Position numbers and translations under genes: made by a program. From assembly GCA_045535305.1 (NCBI GenBank), contig JAZSLJ010000063.1, forward strand, positions 36,713 through 100,712: a stretch of DNA of 64,000 nt. The letters are read 5' to 3'. This DNA comes from UBA1081 sp045535305. GTDB taxonomy: Bacteria; Bacillota; Clostridia; Oscillospirales; Acutalibacteraceae. A model generated the notes under the pieces. That model did not search any database. It was not told the origin of the DNA and was given only the letters and a program-made list of their open reading frames with translations. Below, piece by piece: positions 7,754-17,658 of the stretch; within the stretch, counting starts at the first letter, position 1, and each line of letters starts with the position of its first letter.

Positions 7754-10159
7754 TTATTTTACAACGATATTTACAAGTTTGCCTTTTACATAAAGCTCTT
7801 TTACTACCGTTTTGCCTTCCGTAGCGGTGGCTACTTCGGGCTGTTCTTTTGCAGCAGCGATTGCATCTTCTGCTGAAATTTCTGTTGCAACGTCAATTCT
7901 TGTTTTGATTTTGCCGTTGACCTGTACTGCAATCTCAACAGTTGCATCTACACACTTTGCTTCGTCATACTCGGGCCAGCTCTGGTCTGTTACAGTACCG
8001 CCGAAGCCCATTTTCTCCCACATTTCCTCTGTAACATGAGGAGCAAAGGGATTAAGAAGAAGAAGGTATGTTTTAAGCTCTGCGTGATTGATTGAGCCTT
8101 TTGCATAAATCTGGTTAAGCAGTGTCATAAGAGCCGCAACGGCTGTATTGAACTTCATCTGCTCAATATCCTCGGAAACTTTCTTTATTGTCTTGTGCAT
8201 AGCACTTGAAAGCTCTGCGGAATATTCATTGCCGTCCTTTACAATTTCAAGAAGATTCCATGTTCTGTCAATAAATCTCTTACAGCCTTTTACGCTGTCT
8301 TCGCTCCAGGGAGCTGCCTGCTCGTAATCACCCATAAAGAGTACGTAAGTACGAAGAACGTCTGCACCGAGAGATTCAACAACCTCGTTGGGGTCGATAA
8401 CGTTGCCTCTTGATTTACTCATCTTTACGCCGTCGGGGCCAAGAATAAGTCCCTGTGCCGTTCTCTTTGCATAAGGCTCTGCATAAGGAACTTCGCCTAA
8501 ATCATAAAGGAATTTATACCAGAATCTTGAATAGATAAGATGTCTTGTTACGTGCTCCATACCGCCGTTGTACCAGTCAACGGGCATCCAGTATTTGAGC
8601 TTTTCGGGGTCTGCAAACGCATTGTCATTCTTGGGATCGATATAACGAAGGAAATACCATGAAGAACCTGCCCACTGAGGCATTGTATCGGTTTCTCTCT
8701 TTGCATCACCGCCGCACTTGGGACAGGAGCAATTTACATAGCTGTCAATCTTTGCAAGGGGGCTTTCGCCGTCTGAACCGGGTTCAAAATTCTCAACCTC
8801 GGGCAGACGCAGAGGAAGCTCATCATAAGGAACGGCTACCATACCACACTTGGGACAATGTACAATGGGAATGGGCTCACCCCAATAACGCTGACGGTTG
8901 AATGCCCAGTCCTTCATCTTGTACTGAACGCCGCCTTCGCCGATGCCTTTTTCTGCAAGATAATCTATCATTTTTGCGATAGAATCCTTTTTATTTGTAA
9001 GACCGTTAAGGAAATCGGAGTTGACCATTTCACCGTCGCCTGCATATGCTTCAACAGAAATGTCGCCGCCCTTGATAACCTCAATAATATCAATACCGAA
9101 TTTCTTTGCAAAGTCGTAGTCGCGGCTGTCGTGAGCGGGAACTGCCATAATTGCGCCTGTGCCGTAGCCCATCATTACATAGTCGGATATGTAAACGGGG
9201 ATTTCCTTGCCGGTAACAGGGTTGATTGCTGGAATGCCGTCGGTGCAAACGCCTGTTTTGTCTTTAACAAGCTGTGTTCTTTCAAACTCTGTTTTCTTGC
9301 TGCATTCTTCACGGTAAGCCTTGATAGCATCCATGTTGCCGATTTTATCTGCATACTTATCAATAATGGGATGCTCGGGAGCAATAACCATAAATGTAAC
9401 ACCGAAAAGAGTGTCGGGACGGGTTGTGTAAATTTTAAGCTGTTCGTCAATACCCTTGATTGAGAAATTAACGAATGCACCTCTTGATTTACCGATCCAG
9501 TTAACCTGCTGAAGCTTTATGTTGGGAAGATAATCAACATCATCAAGACCCTGAAGAAGCTTGTCTGCATACTCTGTGATGCGAAGATACCATACGTCCT
9601 TTGACTTCTGAACAACGTCGCTGTGGCAGATATCGCACTTACCGCCCTGTGAGTCCTCGTTTGAAAGAACAACCTTACATGAGGGGCAATAGTTTACAAG
9701 AGTTTTATCACGGAAAGCAAGTCCCTTTTCAAACATTTTAAGGAAAATCCACTGTGTCCACTTGTAGTAATCTTCTTCTGTGGTGTCGATAACCTTAGTC
9801 CAATCGAATGAAAAACCTACTTTTTTAAGCTGGTCTGTGAATTTTGCAATATTGGTATCTGTAACCTTACGGGGATGGATACCTGTTTTGATAGCGTAGT
9901 TTTCTGTGGGGAGTCCGTATGCGTCAAATCCGATGGGGAAAAGCACGTTATAGCCCTGCAGACGGCGTTTTCTTGAAACAACCTCAAGACCACTGTACGC
10001 TTTGATATGGCCTACGTGCATACCTGCTCCGCTGGGATACGGAAACTCAACAAGGCAGTAATATTTGGGTTTTGAATAGTCATCGGTTGCTTCAAAAACC
10101 TTTGACTCCTCCCATTTAGCCTGCCACTTTTTTTCAACTGCTGAAAAATCGTAATACAT
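7754..10159 (-). CDS. leuS: Leucyl-tRNA synthetase
   Basis: An 801-residue class I aminoacyl-tRNA synthetase that charges tRNA-Leu. The HIGH motif is HVGH (residues 48-51) and the KMSKS loop is at 579-583. A zinc knuckle with CPSC (158-161) and CDIC (175-178) and the large editing insert (TTRPDTLFGVTF near 245-256, GYGTGAIMAVPAHD near 331-344) are intact. The length matches the bacterial LeuS of Firmicutes. It is the last gene of a long minus-strand run; the start lies 31 bases after rsfS. No T-box leader is present, so regulation would come from the operon rather than from leucine tRNA charging. Confidence 0.98.
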   Translation of the reverse strand: MYYDFSAVEKKWQAKWEESKVFEATDDYSKPKYYCLVEFPYPSGAGMHVGHIKAYSGLEVVSRKRRLQGYNVLFPIGFDAYGLPTENYAIKTGIHPRKVTDTNIAKFTDQLKKVGFSFDWTKVIDTTEEDYYKWTQWIFLKMFEKGLAFRDKTLVNYCPSCKVVLSNEDSQGGKCDICHSDVVQKSKDVWYLRITEYADKLLQGLDDVDYLPNIKLQQVNWIGKSRGAFVNFSIKGIDEQLKIYTTRPDTLFGVTFMVIAPEHPIIDKYADKIGNMDAIKAYREECSKKTEFERTQLVKDKTGVCTDGIPAINPVTGKEIPVYISDYVMMGYGTGAIMAVPAHDSRDYDFAKKFGIDIIEVIKGGDISVEAYAGDGEMVNSDFLNGLTNKKDSIAKMIDYLAEKGIGEGGVQYKMKDWAFNRQRYWGEPIPIVHCPKCGMVAVPYDELPLRLPEVENFEPGSDGESPLAKIDSYVNCSCPKCGGDAKRETDTMPQWAGSSWYFLRYIDPKNDNAFADPEKLKYWMPVDWYNGGMEHVTRHLIYSRFWYKFLYDLGEVPYAEPYAKRTAQGLILGPDGVKMSKSRGNVIDPNEVVESLGADVLRTYVLFMGDYEQAAPWSEDSVKGCKRFIDRTWNLLEIVKDGNEYSAELSSAMHKTIKKVSEDIEQMKFNTAVAALMTLLNQIYAKGSINHAELKTYLLLLNPFAPHVTEEMWEKMGFGGTVTDQSWPEYDEAKCVDATVEIAVQVNGKIKTRIDVATEISAEDAIAAAKEQPEVATATEGKTVVKELYVKGKLVNIVVK

Positions 10160-10190
10160 TTATAAAATCTCCTTACTGAATTATATCAGA

Positions 10191-10541
10191 TTACTGAATT
10201 ATATCCGAAATATCCTCAAAAGCTGCATCTTTCCAAAGTCTTTCAAGGCTGTAATAATCTCTGTCGGCGGGAGTGAAAACATGAACCACTATATCGCCGT
10301 AATCAAGAAGAATCCAACCTGTTGACCTGCCCTCAATGCTTCGGGGAAGAATACCGTCTTCGGCAAGTAATTCTTCAACCTCTTCTGCCAGGGCTCTTAC
10401 ATGAGTATTTGAAGTACCGTTAGCTATTATAAAATAATCTGCAAGAACTGTCAATTCCGAAATACGGATTAATTTGATATCTTCGGCTTTTTTATCGTCA
10501 AGAATCTTAACTATTTTTCTTGCTGCTTCGTTAGTTACCAT
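10191..10541 (-). CDS. rsfS: Ribosomal silencing factor RsfS
   Basis: A 116-residue protein of the RsfS/YbeB/Iojap family. It binds ribosomal protein L14 on the large subunit and blocks subunit joining during starvation. Conserved signatures are the ADYFIIANGTSNTHVRALAE segment and EGRSTGWILLDYGDIVVHVF. The start codon overlaps the stop of yqeK by one base, so the genes are translationally coupled. The nadD-yqeK-rsfS order is widely conserved in Firmicutes. Confidence 0.96.
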   Translation of the reverse strand: MVTNEAARKIVKILDDKKAEDIKLIRISELTVLADYFIIANGTSNTHVRALAEEVEELLAEDGILPRSIEGRSTGWILLDYGDIVVHVFTPADRDYYSLERLWKDAAFEDISDIIQ

Positions 10542-11125
10542 TATATCAATCCTTTCTGTTTATAATTAATAATTATATCGTTGTATGCGTCAAGTGTATC
10601 GGGATGCACGGGAGCGTGTTTTTCAATAAGCTCCGTGATTGTGAATTCAAGTCCCTCAAGCATCGCTGTTTCAAGGCTGATTTCTGCCTTATGACGCATT
10701 GATTCAACACCGTTGTAGCTTCTGTCCGATGATATAAAATCTGCTGTAAAAAGTATCTTTTCGACAAGTGTCATATCGGCTCTGCCCGTTGTGTGATACC
10801 TTACCGCAGTAACAATTTCTTCATCATCAATATTAAGCTCATTTCTGATATACCCTGCACCTGTTATTGCGTGCCAGAGCTTTTTATTGTCTTTTTCAAG
10901 CTGTGTCATACACAGAGCGTATTTTTCGGCAAAAGCAAAGGTTTCCTCCGCATCGGCTTCCTTTGTAATATCATGCAAAAGACCTGCAAGATATGCTTTT
11001 TCCGCATCATAACCGTATTTTTCGGCAAGATATTTTGCAGACTTTGCAACCTCAAGCGAATGATGCAATCTGTAAGGCGAAAGACGCTCTTTTAAAATAT
11101 CAATGTAAAATGTGTAATCATTCAT
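10541..11125 (-). CDS. yqeK: HD-domain Ap4A hydrolase YqeK
   Basis: A 194-residue HD-superfamily phosphohydrolase of the YqeK family, which splits diadenosine tetraphosphate symmetrically into two ADP. The metal-binding residues are visible as HHSLEVA, the HD pair in LLHDITKEAD, HAITGAGYI and the later TADFIS. It overlaps nadD by 8 bases and rsfS by one, keeping the conserved nadD-yqeK-rsfS block. No signal or membrane segment is present, so it is cytoplasmic. Confidence 0.94.
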   Translation of the reverse strand: MNDYTFYIDILKERLSPYRLHHSLEVAKSAKYLAEKYGYDAEKAYLAGLLHDITKEADAEETFAFAEKYALCMTQLEKDNKKLWHAITGAGYIRNELNIDDEEIVTAVRYHTTGRADMTLVEKILFTADFISSDRSYNGVESMRHKAEISLETAMLEGLEFTITELIEKHAPVHPDTLDAYNDIIINYKQKGLI

Positions 11126-11711
11126 ATAAATTATGCTCCTTTATATAAGCACTTATACTGCCGTCAAGAAGCTCATCACAGCTTTTGCGCATACGGATAT
11201 TTTCGCGAATCTGCGAAGAGCTGACACGAAAGGGCGTTACATCAAAAATCATTACATTACCCTTTTTAAGCACATCGGCAGAATAACGGAGCATTTCTTC
11301 TCTTGTTTTATCGTCCTCTCTTGAAATTGCACAGAGAGTACACATTGAAAGAATATCCTCATATCTGTACCAACGGTCAAATGACAACAGCATATCCGAC
11401 CCCATAAAGAGATACAATTCTGCATCCTTGTACTCATTTTTAATATAATTAAGAGTATCAATGGTATAGCTTTTGCCGCCTCTTTTGATTTCGCAATCGG
11501 AAACGGTAAATTTTACATCCGAAAACAAAATTTTACACATATTGATGCGGTGAATCGGGTCGATATTGCCGTTATGACTTTTCTGCGGTGAAATATTTGA
11601 GGGGATAACAATAAGCTTGTCTAAACCGAGCCTTGCCGTAAGCTCCTCGGCAAGCATTTTATGCCCCAGATGAGGAGGATTAAAGCTTCCGCCGTAAACA
11701 CCTATTTTCAT
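11118..11711 (-). CDS. nadD: Nicotinate-nucleotide adenylyltransferase
   Basis: A 197-residue nucleotidyltransferase that joins nicotinate mononucleotide and ATP to deamido-NAD in NAD synthesis. The motif GGSFNPPHLGH (residues 7-17) supplies the HxGH triphosphate site, and SSSQIRENI near residue 165 is the C-terminal ATP-binding signature. The length is typical. It overlaps the YhbY-family gene by 4 bases (ATGA) and yqeK by 8, which points to coupled translation. Confidence 0.96.
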   Translation of the reverse strand: MKIGVYGGSFNPPHLGHKMLAEELTARLGLDKLIVIPSNISPQKSHNGNIDPIHRINMCKILFSDVKFTVSDCEIKRGGKSYTIDTLNYIKNEYKDAELYLFMGSDMLLSFDRWYRYEDILSMCTLCAISREDDKTREEMLRYSADVLKKGNVMIFDVTPFRVSSSQIRENIRMRKSCDELLDGSISAYIKEHNLYE

Positions 11712-12124
11712 TTTTCTGCTTTTCTTGCCGCCGCCGCTTTACGCTGTGCAGCCATTTTCATAGCCTTCTTTTTGGGAGGCTGAGGTTTTTCGTAACCGAA
11801 ACGGTTAATCTTTTTTGCTCTGGTTTTAGGTTTTTTCTTTTTTTCGTCCTTATGAAGCTCGGGATTAAATCTGTAAAGAACAATAACGCCGCCGATTACC
11901 TGAATAACGTCTGCACCTGTCTTTTCTGCGATTTCATCTGCCGCTTCCCTTGCGGTAATGGGAGAGGTTTCAAGCAATACTTTAAGCTTGATAAGCTCTC
12001 TTGTATTGAGCGCACCCTCTACCTGTTCAATAAATGCATCGGAAATTCCGCCCTTACCAAGCTGGAATAAAGGGTCAAGTGAATTTGCCTTTGCGCGCCA
12101 TTCGGCTCTTTCTTTTCCTGTCAT
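11708..12124 (-). CDS. YhbY/CRM-domain RNA-binding protein
   Basis: A 138-residue protein with an N-terminal CRM domain (about residues 1-95: LDPLFQLGKGGISDAFI and a GGVIVLYR strand). YhbY proteins associate with the pre-50S ribosomal subunit. A basic Lys/Pro/Arg-rich tail of about 40 residues follows the domain and is longer than in E. coli YhbY. Start ATG 12124 has AAAGGA 7 bases upstream; the TTG at 12139 overlaps that site. It overlaps nadD (ATGA). Confidence 0.9.
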   Translation of the reverse strand: MTGKERAEWRAKANSLDPLFQLGKGGISDAFIEQVEGALNTRELIKLKVLLETSPITAREAADEIAEKTGADVIQVIGGVIVLYRFNPELHKDEKKKKPKTRAKKINRFGYEKPQPPKKKAMKMAAQRKAAAARKAEK

Positions 12125-12143
12125 AATAAATCCTTTCAATATA

Positions 12144-12737
12144 TCAATCTAAATATTCTGGTAATTTCTGAGCAAGCAGTCTTAAAGAATTGCCTCTGTG
12201 GCTGACTGCATCTTTTTCCTCTGCTGTGAACTGAGCAAAGCTCCTCTCCCCTACGTAAAAAATGGGGTCAAAGCCGAATCCGCCCTCGCCAACAGGCTCA
12301 AAACCTATTTTGCCTTCACATTTACCCTCAACACAAAGCTCTCTGCCGTCGGGAAAAATACAGCATACGGAGCTTATGAATCGTGCTGTTCTTTTTTCTT
12401 CGGGAACATCTTTCATTTCATCAAGAAGTGTTGCAATTTTGTGCGAAAAGGGAGTATCGTGTCCGCCTGCATATCTTGCAGAATAAACACCCGGTCTGCC
12501 GTCAAGAGCATCAACACAAAGTCCCGAATCGTCTGCAATACAGGGCAAACCCGTTTCTCTGCAACCGCTTTCGGCTTTGATGCGTGCATTCTCGGCAAAG
12601 GTTGTGCCTGTTTCCTCTGCATCGGTGATTTCCATACCTATATCGGAAGCGATAACCGCATCAATACCCAAAGGCTTTAATATACGGCTTAATTCATCAC
12701 GCTTTTTGATATTGTGTGTGGCAATAAGAAATTTCAT
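12144..12737 (-). CDS. rdgB: XTP/dITP pyrophosphatase (RdgB/HAM1)
   Basis: A 197-residue nucleotide-pool cleaning enzyme that hydrolyses XTP, ITP and dITP to the monophosphates. Motifs in order: IATHNIKKRDEL at the N-terminus, TGTTFAENARIKA, the acidic ADDSGLCVDALDGRPGVYSARYAG block (only its key residues matter: Asp-Asp-Ser-Gly), FGFDPIFYV, and SHRGNSLR near the C-terminus. AAGGAGATA precedes the ATG. It lies 24 bases after ftsY in the same operon. Confidence 0.97.
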   Translation of the reverse strand: MKFLIATHNIKKRDELSRILKPLGIDAVIASDIGMEITDAEETGTTFAENARIKAESGCRETGLPCIADDSGLCVDALDGRPGVYSARYAGGHDTPFSHKIATLLDEMKDVPEEKRTARFISSVCCIFPDGRELCVEGKCEGKIGFEPVGEGGFGFDPIFYVGERSFAQFTAEEKDAVSHRGNSLRLLAQKLPEYLD

Positions 12738-12761
12738 ATTATATCTCCTTTACCGAGTATA

Positions 12762-14054
12762 TTAGAGATAGAATTTATCGAGTGAACCGTAGAGTGAATC
12801 AACTTCGGAGTTTTCACCACTACCGGACGAAGCTGTATCTTCGCCACTTTCTTCGCCTTCGCCTTCGTCGGAGCCGCTTTCCTGTCCCTGTTCACTGCTC
12901 TGAACGCCTGACTGAACTGCTGAGCTATCTCCTTGGGCACATTCTCCCTCGGGAGCATCTTCGCATTGGTTATCCCCGTCTGATACGCTGCCGTATCCAT
13001 CATCTTCACTATCTTCCATGAGGCCTTCAAACATTTCTTTGAGTGCTGCTTCAGCTTCGATTCTTTCGCTGATTTCGACTTTTTCAAGGGGCTGTTCATA
13101 TACAGGTAACACCTCGTTTTCTTTTTCTTTATAGCTTTCGGGAAGCTCATCAAATAAGCTCTCGGCAAACATTTTGGGATTGAAGGGCTGTAAGTCGTCA
13201 AGACCTTCGCCCACACCTATAAACTTAACGGGAATTTTAAGTTCATTCTTGATTGCAAGGACAACACCGCCTCTTGCAGTACCGTCAAGCTTTGTAAGCA
13301 CAATGCCCGTGATTTCGGCAACATTCATAAATTCCCTTGCCTGATTTACTGCATTCTGACCTGTTGTTGCATCAAGTACAAGCAGAACCTCACGGTCGGA
13401 ATAAGGCAATTCCCTATCAATAACTCTGTAAATCTTTTTAAGCTCCTCCATAAGATTTTTCTTATTATGGAGTCTGCCTGCGGTATCGCAGATAAGTATA
13501 TCTGCCATTCTTGCCTTGCCCGCCTGTATGGTGTCGTAAATAACTGCGGCGGGGTCTGCGCCCTCGTGATGCTTGATAATGTCAACATCTGCACGCTGTG
13601 CCCAGATATCAAGCTGGTCTATTGCGGCGGCACGGAATGTATCTGCCGCACCCATAATGACCTTTTTGCCCTGCTCCTTATACATATTTGCCATTTTGCC
13701 GATGGTAGTGGTTTTACCTACACCGTTTACACCTATTACAAGGATTACGGAAGGCTGGGTAACAAGGCCCATATCCTCACCGCCGTCAAGCATTTCAGCA
13801 ACGATATTTTTAATTTCATCCTTAACCTGTTTTGTGGATTTAAGCTTTTCTTTTTTTACTCTGTCGCGAAGCTCCTCGGTGATTTCTACTGCCGTATGCA
13901 CACCAACGTCGCTCATAACAAGGATTTCCTCAAGCTCCACAAAAAGATCGTCCTCGAATGAATCAAAGGAATCGAGCATTTCGTCGATTGCGCCCGCCAT
14001 TTTATTTCTTGTCTTTTTAAGACCGAAACTGAACTTTTTAAATAATCCTGCCAT
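12762..14054 (-). CDS. ftsY: Signal recognition particle receptor FtsY with acidic C-terminal extension
   Basis: A 430-residue SRP receptor GTPase that docks ribosome-SRP complexes at the membrane. The NG domain fills residues 1-303: the Walker A site GVNGVGKTT (108-116), DTAGR near 190, TKLD near 254 and the GVGEGLDDLQPF closing motif are intact. The usual acidic N-terminal A domain is almost absent. A 127-residue C-terminal tail (304-430) rich in Glu, Ser, Gly and Asp takes its place, after a short helix-forming segment, and ends in SLYGSLDKFYL. This arrangement is unusual. The start at ATG 14054 follows AAGGAG by 9 bases. It lies 33 bases downstream of smc. Confidence 0.95.
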   Translation of the reverse strand: MAGLFKKFSFGLKKTRNKMAGAIDEMLDSFDSFEDDLFVELEEILVMSDVGVHTAVEITEELRDRVKKEKLKSTKQVKDEIKNIVAEMLDGGEDMGLVTQPSVILVIGVNGVGKTTTIGKMANMYKEQGKKVIMGAADTFRAAAIDQLDIWAQRADVDIIKHHEGADPAAVIYDTIQAGKARMADILICDTAGRLHNKKNLMEELKKIYRVIDRELPYSDREVLLVLDATTGQNAVNQAREFMNVAEITGIVLTKLDGTARGGVVLAIKNELKIPVKFIGVGEGLDDLQPFNPKMFAESLFDELPESYKEKENEVLPVYEQPLEKVEISERIEAEAALKEMFEGLMEDSEDDGYGSVSDGDNQCEDAPEGECAQGDSSAVQSGVQSSEQGQESGSDEGEGEESGEDTASSGSGENSEVDSLYGSLDKFYL

Positions 14055-14087
14055 ATATATTTTCTCCTTCAATAAGGTTATTATCTG

Positions 14088-17000
14088 TTATTCAAGCCCA
14101 AGCTCCTGAGCCATCTGTGCTGTTTTAAGCTGTAAAAGCTTGGAAACACCTTTTTCCTGCATGGTTACGCCATAAAGAATATCGGATTCTTCCATGGTGC
14201 CTCGTCTGTGAGTGATAAGAATGAACTGTGTCTGCTCAGTCATATTTTTAAGGTATCTTGCGTAACGAAGAACGTTTACATCGTCAAGAGCCGCTTCAAC
14301 CTCGTCAAAAATACAGAACGGAGAAGGTGTTACCTTAAGAATTGCAAAAAGCAACGCTATTGCACAAAGACCCTTTTCACCGCCGGAAAGCAGAGTAAGA
14401 CTTTTAACGTTTTTGCCGGGAGGCTGAGCCTTGATTTCAATACCGCATTCGAGGATATTGTTTTCATCCTCAAGTATAAGCTCTGCACTGCCGCCGCCGA
14501 AAAGCTGAGCGAACGTCTGCTTGAAATTTTCGTTGATTGCATCAAAACGTTCTCTGAACTGCACCGCCATTTTTTCCGTAAGTGAATAAATAAGCTTTGT
14601 GAGCTCGGCTTTTGATTTTTCAACGTCATCAAGCTGTGCTTTCATAAACTCGTAACGCTCGGAAACCTCTTTATATTCGTCTATTGCGCCTACGTTTACA
14701 CTGCCCAAGGCTTTGATTTTGCTTTTAATATCCGCAAGCTGTTTTTTCGCATCGGAAATTGACTCAAGGTGTATTTCAAGAGCCATAGCCTCACGGCGTG
14801 TAAGCTTGTATTCATCAAACAGCATTGTTTCAACTTCCTGCTGTTGAGATTCAAGTGAATTTTTCTTTTCTTCAAGCCTTACAAGCTCTGCGGAAAGCTT
14901 TTCTTTTTCTTCTGTTTTACTGCGCTCCTCAACGCGAAGCTCAGCTGACCTTTTTTCGTTGAATTCACGCTTTACGGTAAGAGCCGCAGTACGTGCTTTT
15001 GCTTCTTCAACGGCTTTACGCAATTCTTCGGATTTTGCAGTGAGCTCTGCTATACGGGCATTGAGCTTTTCATTTGCCGCAAGAGCTTCTGCAATTTCCA
15101 TATCGAGCTTGCCGATTCTGTCTGACTGACCGTTTTTGCGCTCCGTCAAATCGGCAATAGTTGCTTTGTGGTTTTCAATATCTCGCATAAATGCCACGAT
15201 TTCAAGATTGATTGCTGAAATCTGTGCGCTGATGCTGTCCCTTTCGGTTGAAAGACTTTCTCTGTCCCCCGAAAGTTCTTCGGCCTTTCTGCGGTAAGAT
15301 GCCATTTCATTTTCAATAGCGGCGGCTTCTTTCACCGCATCGTCAATGGTTATTTTAAGCTGTTTTATACGCTCTGCTGCTGTCAGCGTTTCATCGGAAA
15401 GGGCTTTTATTGCACTTTCGGTAATATCACGCTTGCTCTCTGCCAGAGATAATGCGCTGTCTGCTTTGATTTTTTCCTCCTGCTTACGCATAAGGTCGCC
15501 CTGTACACCCTCAAGACCTGCTTTGACTGCGCTGTGGTCTTCTTTAAGGGTTTTGAGCTTCTTTTCAAGCTCTTCAATTTCTGCCGAATCGGCTTCGATT
15601 TCACCGTTAAGACGTTCAATCTCATTAGCTCTTGTAAGGAAGCCCGAATGTTCGATTTTAGAGCCGCCTGTCATAGAGCCGCCTGCATTGATAACCTGAC
15701 CGTCAAGTGTAACGATTTTAAAGCGGTGCTTATATTTTTTACCTATTGCAACAGCGGAATCAATATCCTCTGCAATAACTGTTTTACCGAGCTGTGAGCC
15801 GATAATTTCGGCATACATATCGTCGCAGCTTACGATGTTTGATGCGATATCGATATATCCCTCGCAATCTTCAAGACCGTCCTCGTTAAGCACTCTGCTG
15901 CGTAAAGCATCCATGGGGAAGAACGTTGCTCTGCCCAGGCTGTTATCCTTAAGATAATACATAGCTCTTTTTGCATTTTCGGTGGTTTCTGTAACGATAT
16001 GCTGAATTGCCGCACCCAATGCAGTTTCAATAGCAAGAGAATATGTATCGGGTACGCTTATAAGCTGTGAAAGAGGGCCGTGAATACCTTTTAATCTGCC
16101 GCTTGCAGATGCTTTCATAACAGCTTTTACACTGCCCTGATAACCGTCCATATTTTTCTGCATTTCAAGCAGCATATGAACACGACTCTTTTTCTGTTCA
16201 AGGTCAAGCTTTGCTTTATCAACAATAAAGCTGTGCTGTTCAAGCTTCTGAGCCTGCGACTGAACTTTTATCATATAACCCGAAACGGAGTTTGTAAGAT
16301 CGGAAATTTCCTGTCTGATTGCACTTACCGCTGCGGTACATACTTCAACCTCTTCATCAAGCTTTGCTTTTTCTGCTTTTTTTGTTGTTATTTCATCAGC
16401 AATAGATGAGCGTCTGCTTTCGATTTCTTCAAGTGATGAAGATGCGGCTGAATGTCTTATATTGGCATCCGACAATGACTTTGCAAGCTGTGCAAGCATA
16501 TCGGAAATTTTTACGTATTCATCGGCAACATCCACATCCCTTGCACGCAGAGAATTCAATGCAGATGTAAGAGAGTCAATAGTCGCCTTTTTTTCGGCAA
16601 TAACAGCGTTAAGCTGTTCAATTGCTGACTTTATTTTTTCTGTCTGCTCATCTATCTGAGCGCTTGACATATTTTCCTGAACTTTCTCTTTTTCAATACG
16701 GTCTACCGTTGCATTATTATGCCCGATAGAGTTTTTGTTAACCGCTATAAGAGATTCAACAGATGCGATTTCTTCCTCTGTCTGATGAATCGTTCTTGAT
16801 ATACTGTCAATTTCAATATTTATGTTTCTTATATTTTCTGCGGCTTCTTCCGATGCGGCAATTATGGTTTCAAGGTCTTTTTCAATCTGTGCATAGTGCA
16901 TCTGTGCAACGGTGTATTTATTGCTCTGCTCGCGTATTAAATCGGCTGATTTATCAAGAATATCAAGCCACAAACCGATTTCAAGATTTTTGCGTTCTGC

Positions 17001-17657
17001 GGCAAAAGCCAAAAATTTCTGTGCTTTTTCGCTCTGCTTTTCAAGAGGACCTACACGCTCCTCAAGACCTGTGAGAATATCACGCAGTCTTAAAAGATTT
17101 TCCTCTGCCTGCGACAAACGCTTTAATGCATCGGCACGTCTGTAACGGTAGTGGGAAATACCTGCCGCCTCTTCAAACATTTCGCGTCTGTCCTCACTTT
17201 TGGCAGATACCATATCCTCAATTCTGCCCTGACTGACCATTGAATAGCCGTCGCGGCCAAGACCTGTATCCATAAACAGCTCGTGAATATCGCGCAAACG
17301 CACAACCTCACCGTTGATTTTATATTCACTTTCACCCGAACGGTAATAACGGCGTGTAACTGCAACCTCGTCATTGTCTTTGGCAAGTTTACGGTCGCTG
17401 TTATCAAGACGGAGTGTTACCTCCGCAAAGCCCTGAGCTCTTCTTGCTCTTGTACCGCTGAAAACAACGTCTTCCATTTTTGAGCCTCTGAGCGACTTTG
17501 TGGACTGCTCGCCGAGAACCCATTTTACAGCATCGGCAATATTACTTTTACCCGAACCGTTAGGGCCAACAACTGCAGTCATACCCTTGCCGAATTCAAG
17601 CTTGGTTTTATCGGGAAAGGACTTAAAGCCCTGCATTTCAAGTGATTTTAAATACAT
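14088..17657 (-). CDS. smc: Chromosome segregation ATPase SMC
   Basis: A 1189-residue SMC protein, the core of bacterial condensin with ScpA and ScpB. The Walker A site GPNGSGKS is at residues 31-38. Two long coiled coils flank a hinge (about 510-690, with the glycine-rich ALGAAIQ and GGSMTGGS segments). The C-terminal head has the LSGGEKG signature and the Walker B site PFCIFDEVEAALDD. The length is that of full SMC. GAGG lies 6 bases before the ATG. It sits in the common rnc-smc-ftsY order of Firmicutes. Confidence 0.98.
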   Translation of the reverse strand: MYLKSLEMQGFKSFPDKTKLEFGKGMTAVVGPNGSGKSNIADAVKWVLGEQSTKSLRGSKMEDVVFSGTRARRAQGFAEVTLRLDNSDRKLAKDNDEVAVTRRYYRSGESEYKINGEVVRLRDIHELFMDTGLGRDGYSMVSQGRIEDMVSAKSEDRREMFEEAAGISHYRYRRADALKRLSQAEENLLRLRDILTGLEERVGPLEKQSEKAQKFLAFAAERKNLEIGLWLDILDKSADLIREQSNKYTVAQMHYAQIEKDLETIIAASEEAAENIRNINIEIDSISRTIHQTEEEIASVESLIAVNKNSIGHNNATVDRIEKEKVQENMSSAQIDEQTEKIKSAIEQLNAVIAEKKATIDSLTSALNSLRARDVDVADEYVKISDMLAQLAKSLSDANIRHSAASSSLEEIESRRSSIADEITTKKAEKAKLDEEVEVCTAAVSAIRQEISDLTNSVSGYMIKVQSQAQKLEQHSFIVDKAKLDLEQKKSRVHMLLEMQKNMDGYQGSVKAVMKASASGRLKGIHGPLSQLISVPDTYSLAIETALGAAIQHIVTETTENAKRAMYYLKDNSLGRATFFPMDALRSRVLNEDGLEDCEGYIDIASNIVSCDDMYAEIIGSQLGKTVIAEDIDSAVAIGKKYKHRFKIVTLDGQVINAGGSMTGGSKIEHSGFLTRANEIERLNGEIEADSAEIEELEKKLKTLKEDHSAVKAGLEGVQGDLMRKQEEKIKADSALSLAESKRDITESAIKALSDETLTAAERIKQLKITIDDAVKEAAAIENEMASYRRKAEELSGDRESLSTERDSISAQISAINLEIVAFMRDIENHKATIADLTERKNGQSDRIGKLDMEIAEALAANEKLNARIAELTAKSEELRKAVEEAKARTAALTVKREFNEKRSAELRVEERSKTEEKEKLSAELVRLEEKKNSLESQQQEVETMLFDEYKLTRREAMALEIHLESISDAKKQLADIKSKIKALGSVNVGAIDEYKEVSERYEFMKAQLDDVEKSKAELTKLIYSLTEKMAVQFRERFDAINENFKQTFAQLFGGGSAELILEDENNILECGIEIKAQPPGKNVKSLTLLSGGEKGLCAIALLFAILKVTPSPFCIFDEVEAALDDVNVLRYARYLKNMTEQTQFILITHRRGTMEESDILYGVTMQEKGVSKLLQLKTAQMAQELGLE

Positions 17658-17658
17658 A

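Noticed and set aside
8858..9463. Plus-strand open frame of 201 codons inside leuS
   Set aside because: Antisense shadow of the conserved leuS editing domain; no start signals or family motifs.
10160..10190. Leucine T-box leader before leuS
   Set aside because: The gap between rsfS and leuS is 31 bases, too short for a T-box.
12734..13216. Second frame of 160 codons under the FtsY tail
   Set aside because: It arises because the FtsY tail has a skewed composition; it has no ribosome binding site of its own. The FtsY frame has the terminator-proximal stop and conserved NG domain, so the tail is taken as real.
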